This document shows positions 43,553 through 51,797 of a stretch of 64,000 bases of DNA, one piece after another (position 1 is the stretch's first letter; each line of letters opens with the position of its first letter). The DNA is from Streptomyces antarcticus (GTDB lineage: Bacteria > Actinomycetota > Actinomycetes > Streptomycetales > Streptomycetaceae): the NCBI RefSeq assembly GCF_026627255.1, contig NZ_JAPNLM010000001.1, forward strand, positions 434,001-498,000. Direction: 5' to 3'. The position numbers and the translations under genes are program-made. Below the pieces are notes generated by a model that was given only the letters and a program-made list of their open reading frames with translations, was not told the origin of the DNA and made no database searches.

Positions 43553-45637
43553 TCACAGGTCCCCCTGGAGCGGCTCGTCCTCGGGCAGGGCGCGGGCGGG
43601 GTCGTCCCAGACGAGGACGGCCCCCGCCGCCCAGTACGCGTCCGGGTCCGCCCCGTACGCGCGCCCCCGCAGCGCCTGCAACCGCAGCGGCAGGGCCCGC
43701 GCCCCGCCCGCCTCGGCCAGTTCCTCCCGCAGCGCGCGGTGGAACGGCGCGCAGGAGACCCCCGGGTCGGCGGGGGGCCGGCGGCCGGCCACCACCCCGT
43801 ACCCGGCCTCCCGTACCGCGTGCAGCGAGCCCAGGGTGGGTTCCTCCGCGGCCGCCCGGCAGTGCACGGCCACCGTGTGGTCGGGCTGCGCCGCGAGCCG
43901 GTCCGGATCGGCGGCGCGGGGGCGCCCCCGCGCGCAGTCGATGCGCGCGTCCAGCAGCGGGCCCGGCTGGACCCGCGCCCACCGGTCGGCGGCGCGCTCG
44001 GGCGCGGGCGGGGGGCCGCCGGGGTGGCGCAGCACCACCGGGCGCTGCACCCCCAGCGGGGTCCCGCCCACCAGCGTCCATTCGTCCACCGCCAGCCCGA
44101 ACAGCGCCGGTTCGACGGCCACTTCGAGCAGGGCAGCCGCCTCGTGGGTGTCGCACCGCCGGAAGGCCTCGGCGAGCGGGGCCCGCAGTGCCTCCGGCAG
44201 GCCCGCCAGGGTGGCCCGTACGCCCGACTCCACCGGGGTCACCCGGCCGGGGTGCGCCGGTCCGGCGAGCACCGACACCCGCCAGTCGTAGACGTCCTCC
44301 CAGCCGTGCGCCCAGGCCTCCAGCAGCACCGACGCCCCGGAGTGCACCCCGCCGGCCTGCCGGGCCGGGCCGTGGGACCCCCGTTCGGCGCGGGCCCGCC
44401 GGCGCTGCTCCCGCTCGGCCAGCCCGCGCTCGTGGCGCTCGCCGAGCTCCCGGCGCAGCGGCCGCCACAGCCGCTCGGCCGTGGCCCGTACCCAGTCCCA
44501 CAGCTCCTCGTCCGCGCCCGGCGCCGGCGGTTCGCGGTAGTCGGCCACGCTGACGTCCGTCGCGTACCGCAGCATCGCGGCGGCCTCCCCGGCGCCGCCC
44601 GGCGGGTCGTGGAGCAGCCCCAGCCCGTCGCGCCAGCTCAGCGGGGCGGGCGGCTGCGGGTCCGGTTCCTCGCCGCGCGCCGCCTCGGCCAGCGCCCGTA
44701 CGACCTCGGAGGAGCCGGGCGGGGGCAGTTCGGCGAGGAGCCCGCACAGGGTGGTGCGCTCGCCGGGGGTGAGCCGGCCTCGTCCCTGCGGGCCGCCGTC
44801 CTCGGGTCCGGGCAGCTCGCCGTGCACGTCCGTCCAGGTCCGGCGGGTGTCGAGGTCGCTGACGTGCTGGTCGTAGTGGTGGAGGTCGTGGGCCTGCATG
44901 ACCCGCCGGTAGAGCCCGATCTGGCCCCGCGGGGGCATCGGCAGGGTGCGCAGCTGGACCACGGACACGGCCAGCCCGCCGCCGCCCGTGTGGCGTCTGG
45001 CTTTGACGACGCCGACGACCTCGCCGCGGCCGAGGTCCACGACGGGGCCGCCGGACATGCCGGGGTCGATCTCGTCGTCGCCGCCGAGCCGGATGGCGGC
45101 GCCGTTGCCGGCGGTGCCGCGCAGCCGGGTGGTGCGGCCGGTGATCTCGGGGGTGCCGAGGTCCTCGGTGCAGCCGAAGTACGCGACCTCGTCGAAGCGG
45201 GGCCGGGAGCGGTCGGTCAGCCAGACGCAGGCGTGCGAGACGGGGGCGAGGACCCGGATCAGCGCCAGGTCGGGGAGGTCCCACAGGGCGCGGCGGCCGG
45301 GGCGGCGCTCGTCGAGCCGCTCGGGCAGGACGCACTCCACGCGGCCGGCGACGGTCCCGGTCGCCGCTCCGTGGCGGGCGGAGCCGCCGGAGGAGAAGGT
45401 GATGCCGACCTCGCGTCCCGTCAGACGCACCCCAGCACCCCCCTCGCCGACCACGTGCGCGCACGTCAGGACCCAGCCGGGGGCGATGAAGAACCCGCTC
45501 CCCCAGGTGGGTCCGGATGGGCCGCCGTGGGGTTCATACCCGCCCGGCGGCGCGTGGACGCGTACGGTCGCCGCCTGGACGAGGGGTTCGAGGAGCTCGA
45601 AGGCGCGCGCGGAGCCGGCCGTGCGCCCGTCGGTCAT
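43553..45637 (-). CDS. Trypsin-like serine protease with C-terminal VMAP-type domain
   Basis: A 694-residue protein. Residues ~15-240 are a trypsin-fold protease with a complete triad: His61 (LTCAHVV), Asp123 (LPDLALIRV) and Ser195 (PGMSGGPVV). There is no signal peptide, so it is cytoplasmic. Residues ~285-345 look like a small helical adaptor domain (GRLTPGERTTLCGLLAELPP). The C-terminal ~250 residues (ASVLLEAWAHGWEDVYDWRV, ARIDCARGRPRA, VLVWDDPARALPEDEPLQGD) match the VMAP-C region found with vWA-MoxR systems. It is first in the operon, with three 12-bp repeats just upstream. Confidence 0.85.
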   Translation of the reverse strand: MTDGRTAGSARAFELLEPLVQAATVRVHAPPGGYEPHGGPSGPTWGSGFFIAPGWVLTCAHVVGEGGAGVRLTGREVGITFSSGGSARHGAATGTVAGRVECVLPERLDERRPGRRALWDLPDLALIRVLAPVSHACVWLTDRSRPRFDEVAYFGCTEDLGTPEITGRTTRLRGTAGNGAAIRLGGDDEIDPGMSGGPVVDLGRGEVVGVVKARRHTGGGGLAVSVVQLRTLPMPPRGQIGLYRRVMQAHDLHHYDQHVSDLDTRRTWTDVHGELPGPEDGGPQGRGRLTPGERTTLCGLLAELPPPGSSEVVRALAEAARGEEPDPQPPAPLSWRDGLGLLHDPPGGAGEAAAMLRYATDVSVADYREPPAPGADEELWDWVRATAERLWRPLRRELGERHERGLAEREQRRRARAERGSHGPARQAGGVHSGASVLLEAWAHGWEDVYDWRVSVLAGPAHPGRVTPVESGVRATLAGLPEALRAPLAEAFRRCDTHEAAALLEVAVEPALFGLAVDEWTLVGGTPLGVQRPVVLRHPGGPPPAPERAADRWARVQPGPLLDARIDCARGRPRAADPDRLAAQPDHTVAVHCRAAAEEPTLGSLHAVREAGYGVVAGRRPPADPGVSCAPFHRALREELAEAGGARALPLRLQALRGRAYGADPDAYWAAGAVLVWDDPARALPEDEPLQGDL

Positions 45638-45649
45638 CCGCGCCCCCCG

Positions 45650-45685
45650 CTGGTGAGACGTCTGGTGAGACGTCTGGTGAGACGT
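45650..45685. repeat. Three tandem 12-bp repeats in the conflict-operon promoter region
   Basis: CTGGTGAGACGT is repeated three times without interruption at 45650-45661, 45662-45673 and 45674-45685. It starts 13 bp upstream of the trypsin-VMAP ATG, where a repressor or the operon promoter would be expected. Confidence 0.85.
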
Positions 45686-45779
45686 CCAGGCTAGCGCCGG
45701 GGGGCGATACGACGGGAGGTGTCGCCGCGTCGCGGATTATCCTGGCGGGAAACACCCCCATCACGGCACGGAGCCAGAC

Positions 45780-45968
45780 TTGTACTTCACCGATCGCGGC
45801 ATCGAGGAGCTCCAGAAGCGGCGCGGCGAGGAGGAGGTCACCTTCGAGTGGCTCGCCGAGCAGCTGCGGACGTTCGTCGACCTGAACCCGGACTTCGAGG
45901 TCCCGGTGGAACGCCTGGCCACGTGGCTGGCCCGGCTGGACGACGACGAGGACGACCCCGACGAGTGA
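45780..45968 (+). CDS. DUF6104 family protein
   Basis: A 62-residue acidic protein, MYFTDRGIEELQKRRGEEEV with FEWLAEQLRTFVDLNPDFEVP and a C-terminal run of Asp/Glu. This small conserved streptomycete family has no known role. The start is TTG 45780, with GGAG upstream; family members begin at exactly this residue. It is divergent from the conflict operon. Confidence 0.88.
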   Translation: MYFTDRGIEELQKRRGEEEVTFEWLAEQLRTFVDLNPDFEVPVERLATWLARLDDDEDDPDE

Positions 45969-45970
45969 GC

Positions 45971-45996
45971 GGACGGACCCCGGGGCGGGTCCGTCC
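45971..45996 (+). terminator. Terminator after the DUF6104 gene
   Basis: GGACGGACCC (45971-45980) and GGGTCCGTCC (45987-45996) form a perfect 10-bp stem with a 6-base loop, two bases after the stop codon. Confidence 0.75.
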
Positions 45997-46008
45997 GTCA
46001 CCGGACGT

Positions 46009-46051
46009 ACGAGAACGGCCCGGCCGCGTGACGCGGTCGGGCCGTTCTCGT
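46009..46051 (-). terminator. Terminator of sodN (possible 3' end of an s-SodF-type sRNA)
   Basis: ACGAGAACGGCCCGGCCGCG and the complementary arm ending GGCCGTTCTCGT make a ~19-bp stem with one mismatch and a 4-base loop. It lies ~50 bp beyond the sodN stop. In S. coelicolor a ~90-nt RNA from the sodN 3' end represses sodF; this hairpin could be the equivalent 3' end. Confidence 0.7.
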
Positions 46052-46100
46052 CGTCGCGGGCGGCCGGTGGGGCCGTGCGAGCAGGGGGACCGGGCGCCGG

Positions 46101-46496
46101 TCAGGCGGCCTTGGTCTCCCAGAAGATGCGGTCGATCTCGGCGATGAGGTCGAGCGCCTTCTGGCCGGTGGCCGGGTCGTTCGACGCCTTGGCGGCCGAG
46201 AGGGCCTTCAGGGTGTCGTTGACCAGGCCGTGCAGCTGCGGGTACTTCTCGAAGTGCGGCGGCTTGAAGTAGTCGCTCCACAGCACCGAGACGTGGTGCT
46301 TCGCGAGCTCGGCGCGCTGCTCCTTGATGGTGATGGCGCGCGCGCGGAAGTCGGCGTCGTCGTTGGCCTGGTACTTCTCCTGCACGGCCTTGACGGACTC
46401 GGCCTCGATGCGGGCCTGGGCAGGGTCGTACACGCCGCACGGCAGGTCGCAGTGGGCGGAGGCCTTCGCCTTGGGGGCGAAGAGGCGGGAAAGCAT
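46101..46496 (-). CDS. sodN: Nickel superoxide dismutase precursor
   Basis: 131 residues. A 14-residue propeptide (MLSRLFAPKAKASA) precedes the nickel hook HCDLPCGVYDP: His15 becomes His1 after cleavage and provides nickel ligands with Cys2 and Cys6 (mature numbering). The rest is the four-helix bundle (AITIKEQRAELAKHHVSVLW). It converts superoxide to oxygen and peroxide in the cytoplasm. The maturation protease gene sodX is divergent, 171 bp away. Expression is nickel-induced in relatives; I see no clear Nur box. Confidence 0.97.
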   Translation of the reverse strand: MLSRLFAPKAKASAHCDLPCGVYDPAQARIEAESVKAVQEKYQANDDADFRARAITIKEQRAELAKHHVSVLWSDYFKPPHFEKYPQLHGLVNDTLKALSAAKASNDPATGQKALDLIAEIDRIFWETKAA

Positions 46497-46667
46497 GGGG
46501 TGTGTCCTCCTCGTGATCGTCTTCTCAAGGGCGAGGTTACTCGCTGGAGATCGGTATTTCGCGGCTGCCCCCATGGGCTTAGGACAAAAGTCCAGGGTCC
46601 CGGCCGGACCGGTGAGCGAATGTACGGGCCCGTACGGCAGCATGCGCAGGTGACGAGGAGGTCGCTC

Positions 46668-47093
46668 ATGGTGGAGAGCCGGAGCCCGCTGAAGCGGTTC
46701 GGTCTGGTGGAGGTGTCGGGGCCGTCGATGGCCCCCACCCTGGCCCACGGCGACCAGGTCGTGGTCCGGTACGGGGCGGCCGTCCGCCCGGGTGCCGTGG
46801 TGGTGCTGCGCCACCCGTTCCAGCAGGACCTGCTCGTGATCAAGCGGGCGGTGGAGCGCCGGCCGGGCGGCGGCTGGTGGGTGCTCGGCGACAACCCGTT
46901 CAACGAGGCTCCCGGCGACAGCACCGTCTTCGGCCCGGTCCCCGGCGAGCTGGTGCTCGCGACGGCGGTGCTGCGCGTGCGGCCACGCGAGGAGGGTCAG
47001 CGCTCGCTGAGGGCGCGGCTCTCCTGGGCGCTCTCGGCGGTGCGGCCGCTGTGGGCGGACGCCTCGGCCTCCAGCCGCTTGCGGGCCCGGTAG
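46668..47093 (+). CDS. sodX: Nickel superoxide dismutase maturation protease (S26 family)
   Basis: A 141-residue S26-type peptidase without the usual membrane anchor. The catalytic Ser is in EVSGPSMAPTLAHGDQV and the Lys in LLVIKRAVERRPGGGWWVLGDNPF. It removes the SodN propeptide to free His1. ATG 46668 has GAGGAGG upstream. The last ~30 residues (ARLSWALSAVRPLWADASAS) extend beyond the usual C-terminus and overlap the convergent CGNR gene by 97 bp. Confidence 0.92.
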   Translation: MVESRSPLKRFGLVEVSGPSMAPTLAHGDQVVVRYGAAVRPGAVVVLRHPFQQDLLVIKRAVERRPGGGWWVLGDNPFNEAPGDSTVFGPVPGELVLATAVLRVRPREEGQRSLRARLSWALSAVRPLWADASASSRLRAR

Positions 47094-47626
47094 GCGGCCA
47101 CGTTGGCGCGGGTGGCGCACCGGTCGGAGCAGTAGCGCCGGGAGCGGTTGGTGGAGGTGTCGAGGTAGGCGTTGCGGCAGGGCGGCGCCTGGCACAGGCC
47201 GAGGCGGTCGGGGCCGTGCTCGGTGAGGTGGAAGGCCAGGCCCATGGCGGCCATGGCGGCGTAGCCCGCGGAGGCGTTCGAGGGGTGCTCGGCGAGGTGG
47301 ATGTGCCAGTCGGGGGCGCCGTCGTCGCCGAGGGTCTCGTGGCCGGAGACCTGCGGGCTGACCGGGAACTCCATGAGCAGCGAGTTCAGCAGGTCGACGG
47401 CGAGCACGTGGTCGCCGCCGTCGGCGGCCTCGAAGACGGAGCGCAGCCGGCCGCGGACGTTGCGGAAGCGGGTGACGTCGGTGTCCGTGACGCGGCGCGC
47501 CATCTGCACGCTCGGGCCGAACAGGGCGCGGACGGCGTCCACCGAGGTGAGCGCGTCCTTGTTGCGGGCCGGCTCCTCGGTGTTGACCAGGCGCACGGCG
47601 TAGTCCGAGTAATGGGCCAGTTCCAC
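46997..47626 (-). CDS. ABATE/CGNR zinc-finger domain protein
   Basis: A 209-residue putative transcription factor. The N-terminal ~130 residues are the ABATE-type ligand-binding domain (YAVRLVNTEE...). The C-terminus is a CGNR zinc finger: CQAPPCRNAYLDTS, then RRYCSDRCATRANVAAYRAR. GTG 47626 has AAGGA 6 bp upstream. The 3' end overlaps sodX by 97 bp on the opposite strand; the target is unknown. Confidence 0.88.
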   Translation of the reverse strand: MELAHYSDYAVRLVNTEEPARNKDALTSVDAVRALFGPSVQMARRVTDTDVTRFRNVRGRLRSVFEAADGGDHVLAVDLLNSLLMEFPVSPQVSGHETLGDDGAPDWHIHLAEHPSNASAGYAAMAAMGLAFHLTEHGPDRLGLCQAPPCRNAYLDTSTNRSRRYCSDRCATRANVAAYRARKRLEAEASAHSGRTAESAQESRALSER

Positions 47627-47707
47627 TTGTAGTCCTTACGGCTGCGGATTATCGTCTCGGTAACAGCTGAGATACATACGAGGGTATTACGTGCGGAGGG
47701 GTTCCTG

Positions 47708-48475
47708 ATGGCTGGAACGACGAGGAGCGGTACCGACTGGCAGGCCTGGCAGGACAGCTGGGACCGGCAGCAGGAGTGGTACATGCCCGACCGCGAGGAG
47801 CGGTTCCGGGTGATGCTGGACATGGTCGAGGCGGTCGTGGGGCCGGCTCCCCGGGTGCTGGACCTCGCGTGCGGTACGGGAAGTATCACGGACCGGCTCC
47901 TCAAGCGGTTCCCGGAAGCCACCAGTACGGGTGTCGATCTCGATCCGGCGCTGCTGGCGATCGCCCGCGGCCACTTCGCGGGGGACGCGCGGGTCTCCTT
48001 CGTCACCGCCGACCTCAAGGACCCCGACTGGCGCGCGGCCCTGCCGCACGACGCGTACGACGCGGTCCTCACGGCGACGGCCCTGCACTGGCTGCCCAGC
48101 CGGGACCTCACCGTCCTGTACGGGCAGCTGGCGCCCCTGGTCCGCCCGGGCGGGGTGTTCATGAACGCCGACCACATGCCCGACCCCGCCACCCCGCGCA
48201 TCGACGCCGCCGAGCACGCCCACCGGCACGCCGGGATGGACCGGGTCCGGGCCGCGTCCGGGGTGCCCGACTGGCGCGAGTGGTGGGCCCTGGCGGCCGC
48301 GGACCCGGAGCTGGCCGGGCCGGTGAAGGAGCGGTTCGCCCTCTACGGGGAGCACGCCGACGGCGACACCCCGACCGAGGCCTGGCACGCCCGCACCCTC
48401 CTCGACGCCGGCTTCGCCGAGGCCCGCACGGTCTGGCGCTCCCCCTCGGACGCGCTGGTCCTGGGCCTGAAGTGA
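47708..48475 (+). CDS. Class I SAM-dependent methyltransferase
   Basis: A 255-residue Rossmann methyltransferase. Motif I is RVLDLACGTGSITDRLL, motif II is TGVDLDPALL, then VSFVTADLKD and VLTATALHWLP. The Trp-rich N-terminus (TDWQAWQDSWDRQQEWYMP) is typical of a streptomycete subfamily with unknown substrates. ATG 47708 has GGAGGGG upstream. Divergent from the CGNR gene. Confidence 0.87.
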   Translation: MAGTTRSGTDWQAWQDSWDRQQEWYMPDREERFRVMLDMVEAVVGPAPRVLDLACGTGSITDRLLKRFPEATSTGVDLDPALLAIARGHFAGDARVSFVTADLKDPDWRAALPHDAYDAVLTATALHWLPSRDLTVLYGQLAPLVRPGGVFMNADHMPDPATPRIDAAEHAHRHAGMDRVRAASGVPDWREWWALAAADPELAGPVKERFALYGEHADGDTPTEAWHARTLLDAGFAEARTVWRSPSDALVLGLK

Positions 48476-48512
48476 CGGCCCGGAGCCCGGGCGCGCAGGG
48501 CGCGGCATGACG

Positions 48513-48545
48513 GAGGGGCGGTACGGGAATCCCGTACCGCCCCTC
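48513..48545. terminator. Bidirectional terminator
   Basis: GAGGGGCGGTACGGGA and TCCCGTACCGCCCCTC form a perfect ~16-bp stem with almost no loop between the convergent methyltransferase and ABC ATPase genes. Confidence 0.85.
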
Positions 48546-48568
48546 ACCCGCCCGCCCGCCGGTGCGGC

Positions 48569-49333
48569 CTACAGCACCTTGGACAGGAACGCCTTCGTGC
48601 GGTCGTGCTGGGGGTTGCCCAGGACGTCGCGCGGGTGGCCCGACTCGACGACCACGCCGCCGTCCATGAAGACGAGGTTGTCGCCGACCTCGCGGGCGAA
48701 TCCCATCTCGTGCGTGACCACGATCATGGTCATGCCGTCCTCGGCCAGACCGCGCATGACGTCCAGGACGTCACCCACCAGCTCCGGGTCGAGCGCCGAC
48801 GTCGGCTCGTCGAAGAGCATCAGCTTCGGCTCCATGGCGAGCGCGCGGGCGATCGCCACGCGCTGCTGCTGGCCGCCGGAGAGCTGCGCGGGGTAGTTCC
48901 CGCCCTTGTCGCCGAGGCCGACCCGGTCGAGCAGCTTGACGGCGCGCGCCCGGGCGACGGCCTTGCTCTCCCGCTTGACCATGACGGGGGCTTCCATGAC
49001 GTTCTCTATGGCCGTCATGTGCGGGAAGAGGTTGAAGCGCTGGAACACCATGCCGATGTCCTTGCGCTGCGCCGCGACCTCGCTGTCCTTGAGCTCGTAC
49101 AGCTTGTCGCCCTTCTGGCGGTAGCCGACGAGCCGGCCGTCGACGGAGAGCCGTCCGGCGTTGATCTGCTCCAGGTGGTTGATGCACCGCAGGAAGGTGG
49201 ACTTGCCGGAGCCGGACGGGCCGACCAGGCAGAACACCTCACGCGGCGCGACCTCCAGGTCGATGCCCTTGAGGATGTGGGCGGCGCCGTAGGACTTGTG
49301 GACGCCCTCGGCCTTCACCATGGGGGTCGTCAT
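48569..49333 (-). CDS. Polar amino acid (glutamate-type) ABC transporter ATP-binding protein
   Basis: A 254-residue ATPase. Walker [20 protein letters not shown] loop [17 protein letters not shown], signature [15 protein letters not shown], Walker [15 protein letters not shown], and H loop VVTHEM. The sequence is of the GlnQ/GluA class that powers uptake of glutamate, aspartate or glutamine. Its ATG overlaps the permease stop (TGATG). Third gene of the importer operon. Confidence 0.95.
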   Translation of the reverse strand: MTTPMVKAEGVHKSYGAAHILKGIDLEVAPREVFCLVGPSGSGKSTFLRCINHLEQINAGRLSVDGRLVGYRQKGDKLYELKDSEVAAQRKDIGMVFQRFNLFPHMTAIENVMEAPVMVKRESKAVARARAVKLLDRVGLGDKGGNYPAQLSGGQQQRVAIARALAMEPKLMLFDEPTSALDPELVGDVLDVMRGLAEDGMTMIVVTHEMGFAREVGDNLVFMDGGVVVESGHPRDVLGNPQHDRTKAFLSKVL

Positions 49334-50274
49334 CAGGCCACCGCCTTGCGGTTCGAGAAGCGGGAGAGATTCGCCTTGATCTTCTGCAGCGGGGTGGGCG
49401 GCAGGGATCGCAGCGAGCCGCGTGCGTAGCGGCGCTCCAGGTAGTACTGGCCGACGCTGAAGACGCTGGTCAGGGCGAGGTACCAGATCGACGCGACGAT
49501 GAACATCTCCATCACCGCGAAGGACGTGGCGGCGATGTCCTGCGCGGCGCGCAGCAGGTCGGCGTACTGGACGGCGACCACCAGCGACGACGTCTTGAGC
49601 ATGTTGATGAACTCGTTGCCCGTCGGCGGGACGATCACGCGCATCGCCTGCGGGAGCACGATCCGGCGCATCGTCTTCGTCTGGGTCATGCCGAGGGCGT
49701 GGGACGCCTCGCTCTGGCCCTCGTCGACGGACTGGATGCCGGCGCGGACGATCTCCGCCATGTAGGCGCCCTCGTTGAGGCCCAGACCCAGCAGCGCCGC
49801 CAGGAACGGCGTCATGACCTGGGTCATCTCGTCCTTGTAGAACCCGAGGTTCAGGAGCGGGAAGATCAGGGCGAGGTTGAACCAGATGAGGAGCTGTACG
49901 TAGACCGGGGTCCCCCGGAAGAACCAGATGTAGAACCAGGCGATGGTGCTGGTCACCGGGTTCTTCGAGAGCCGCATCACGGCGAAGAGCACGCCGAGGA
50001 CCAGGCCCAGGAGCATCGAGCAGACGCTGATCCAGACCGTGCTCAGCATGCCGCTGATGATGCTGCTGTCGAACAGCTTGTCCGGGATGGTCTGCCAGCG
50101 GACGTTGCCCTGCGAGAAGGCGAACGCGAGGGCCACGACCAGGCCGATGACGACGATCCCGCTGACCCAGCGGCCGTAGTGGCGGACCGGGATGGCGCGG
50201 ATGGCCTCGGGGGGGAGGCCCCCGGCCGGCGGGGTTGCCGCCGGCCCGGGGACCTTGTCGAGCTTGTCAGTCAC
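49333..50274 (-). CDS. Polar amino acid ABC transporter permease
   Basis: A 313-residue permease with about five to six membrane helices: [18 protein letters not shown], then the HisM-type core [21 protein letters not shown] and the EAA loop [20 protein letters not shown]. The N-terminal ~30 residues are a Pro-rich cytoplasmic extension. It is the only permease gene here, so it would act as a homodimer with the adjacent ATPase and binding protein. Confidence 0.94.
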   Translation of the reverse strand: MTDKLDKVPGPAATPPAGGLPPEAIRAIPVRHYGRWVSGIVVIGLVVALAFAFSQGNVRWQTIPDKLFDSSIISGMLSTVWISVCSMLLGLVLGVLFAVMRLSKNPVTSTIAWFYIWFFRGTPVYVQLLIWFNLALIFPLLNLGFYKDEMTQVMTPFLAALLGLGLNEGAYMAEIVRAGIQSVDEGQSEASHALGMTQTKTMRRIVLPQAMRVIVPPTGNEFINMLKTSSLVVAVQYADLLRAAQDIAATSFAVMEMFIVASIWYLALTSVFSVGQYYLERRYARGSLRSLPPTPLQKIKANLSRFSNRKAVA

Positions 50275-50313
50275 AGTGACTGCCCTTCAGAGTGCTGCGG
50301 TGTCGCGCGGGAA

Positions 50314-51273
50314 TCACTGACCTGCGTTGGTCTTGGCCTCGGTCACGGCGCCGGAGCCCGCGTTCCACTTGTCCAGGGCGGCCTTGTAGGTGCCGTCCTT
50401 GATGGTCGCGTCGAGCGCGGCCTTGAGCGCGTCGCGCAGCTCGGTGTTCTTCTTGTCGACGGCGATGCCGAAGAGGCCGGCGTCACCCGGGTTGGCGATG
50501 GCCTCGAAGTCGTTGCCGCCGCCCGCGGTCTGCGCGATGTACGCGGCGACCGGGGAGTCGTTCAGGTCGGCGACGGCGCCGCCGGCCTTCACGCGGGTCT
50601 GGGCCTCGGCGTCGGTCGGGAAGGACTCGATGGAGATCTCGCCCTTGCCGGCCGTCTTGCACTTCTCGGACTGGTCCTTGGCGGACTGCTCGTACGTCGT
50701 GCCGCGCTGGACGGCGACCTTCTTGCCACAGAGGTCGTCGAGGGTCTTGACGCCCTCCGGGTTGCCCTTCTTGACCAGGATGCCGGTCGAGGCGGAGAAG
50801 TAGTCGACGAAGTCGACGCCGGTGCCGGTCTTGGCACCCTTGTCGTCCAGACCCTCCTGGCGCGCCTTGGTGTCGGTCAGGGAGGACATGACCACGTCGG
50901 TGCGACCGGTGGGCAGGCCGCCGAGGAGGGTGTCGAAGGTGCCGGAGGTGAACTCGAACTTCACGCCGAGCTGCTTGCCGAGGGCCGCGGCGATGTCGGG
51001 GTCGACACCGACGATCTTGCCGCCCTCGGTGAACTCCATCGGCGCGTAGGTGGCGTCCGTGCCGACCTTGATCACACCCGCGTCCTGGATCTTCTTCGGC
51101 AGCTTGGAGAACAGCGGGGCGCTGTTCTCCTTGCCCGACGGGGTCGCGGTGGAGCCCTTGTCCGTCTGGTCGCCACACCCGGTGAGGATCAGGGCGCCGG
51201 CAACCGCGATGGCGCCGACCGCCGCGATCCGGGACCGGGCGGCGGTCGTACGACGAGTGGTGCTAGCGGTCAT
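50314..51273 (-). CDS. Polar amino acid ABC transporter substrate-binding lipoprotein
   Basis: A 319-residue family 3 solute-binding protein. The signal sequence ends in lipobox LILTGC. The mature part has VIKVGTDATYAPMEF, then GVDPDIAAALGKQLGVKFEF, GRTDVVMSSLTDT, and the DLCGKKVAVQRGTTYEQ hinge region. It captures a polar amino acid, probably glutamate or a relative, for the downstream permease and ATPase. First gene of the three-gene operon, 39 bp upstream of the permease. Confidence 0.95.
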   Translation of the reverse strand: MTASTTRRTTAARSRIAAVGAIAVAGALILTGCGDQTDKGSTATPSGKENSAPLFSKLPKKIQDAGVIKVGTDATYAPMEFTEGGKIVGVDPDIAAALGKQLGVKFEFTSGTFDTLLGGLPTGRTDVVMSSLTDTKARQEGLDDKGAKTGTGVDFVDYFSASTGILVKKGNPEGVKTLDDLCGKKVAVQRGTTYEQSAKDQSEKCKTAGKGEISIESFPTDAEAQTRVKAGGAVADLNDSPVAAYIAQTAGGGNDFEAIANPGDAGLFGIAVDKKNTELRDALKAALDATIKDGTYKAALDKWNAGSGAVTEAKTNAGQ

Positions 51274-51797
51274 GAGCTGGTTCCTCCGGCAGGTGGAAAA
51301 GCATCCGAAAACGGTCGGGCACGCACCATCGAGTGTCGCGACCTTGTGTGATTACGGCATCTTGCCATTCGGACTGGCGCATTCAGGCTGCCCATCAGGT
51401 CAAAATCGCATAACGGGCGCCCCCCGGCACCGAACAGGACTGCGGGCAGGACCCCTCGCCGCCGCACGATGCGCCGCCACATCCCCTGTTTGGCGGACTA
51501 TTTGCGGTCCGTCTCACCTACCGGGCTCAGCCTCTTGGACTTTTCACCAAAACCAGGACAAGAGGCTTATGGTCGAGCTGGAATCGACTCGTCTGGGCGA
51601 GTGTTCTTCCGGTAGAACAGATCCTTACACCCCTCATCCGGGGCTCAGGGCGCGCGTGCGGCGCGCCCGCGCGTACGAACCTCCCCTCCGCGGAGACGGG
51701 CCAACCGTCGATGCGGAGCACGGACGCGGTGCCCGCCCACCCCTTAACCAGGAGTGGCCACCCTCAACGATTCAAAGGACTTAAGGGGTCACACAAA
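51274..51797. other. Divergent intergenic region with clustered hairpins
   Basis: A 524-bp gap between the importer operon and the malic enzyme gene. It is notably less GC-rich than the rest of the window, especially 51330-51370 and 51500-51640, so it is promoter-bearing. A run of small dyads at 51572-51643 is annotated separately. No coding sequence is supported; short frames here lack good starts and codon bias. Confidence 0.6.
51572..51643 (+). promoter_or_regulatory. Cluster of small hairpins, possible structured leader RNA
   Basis: In order: GTCGA-N7-TCGAC (51572-51588), CTCG-N6-CGAG overlapping its end (51588-51601), GTTCT-N6-AGAAC (51603-51618), and CCCC-N6-GGGG (51630-51643). They lie 155-226 bp before the malic enzyme start. 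They match no riboswitch class I recognise. Confidence 0.35.

Noticed and set aside
37816..44553. A 2245-residue plus-strand open frame opposite the conflict block
   Set aside because: It runs antisense through the coding frames of the trypsin, MoxR and vWA genes, is Arg/Pro/Gly low-complexity, and shows no domain. It is a product of high GC with few stop codons.
51572..51643. tRNA gene in the hairpin cluster
   Set aside because: Stem lengths and spacing do not give an acceptor stem, anticodon arm and TPsiC arm; no GTTCGA-type loop in the right place.
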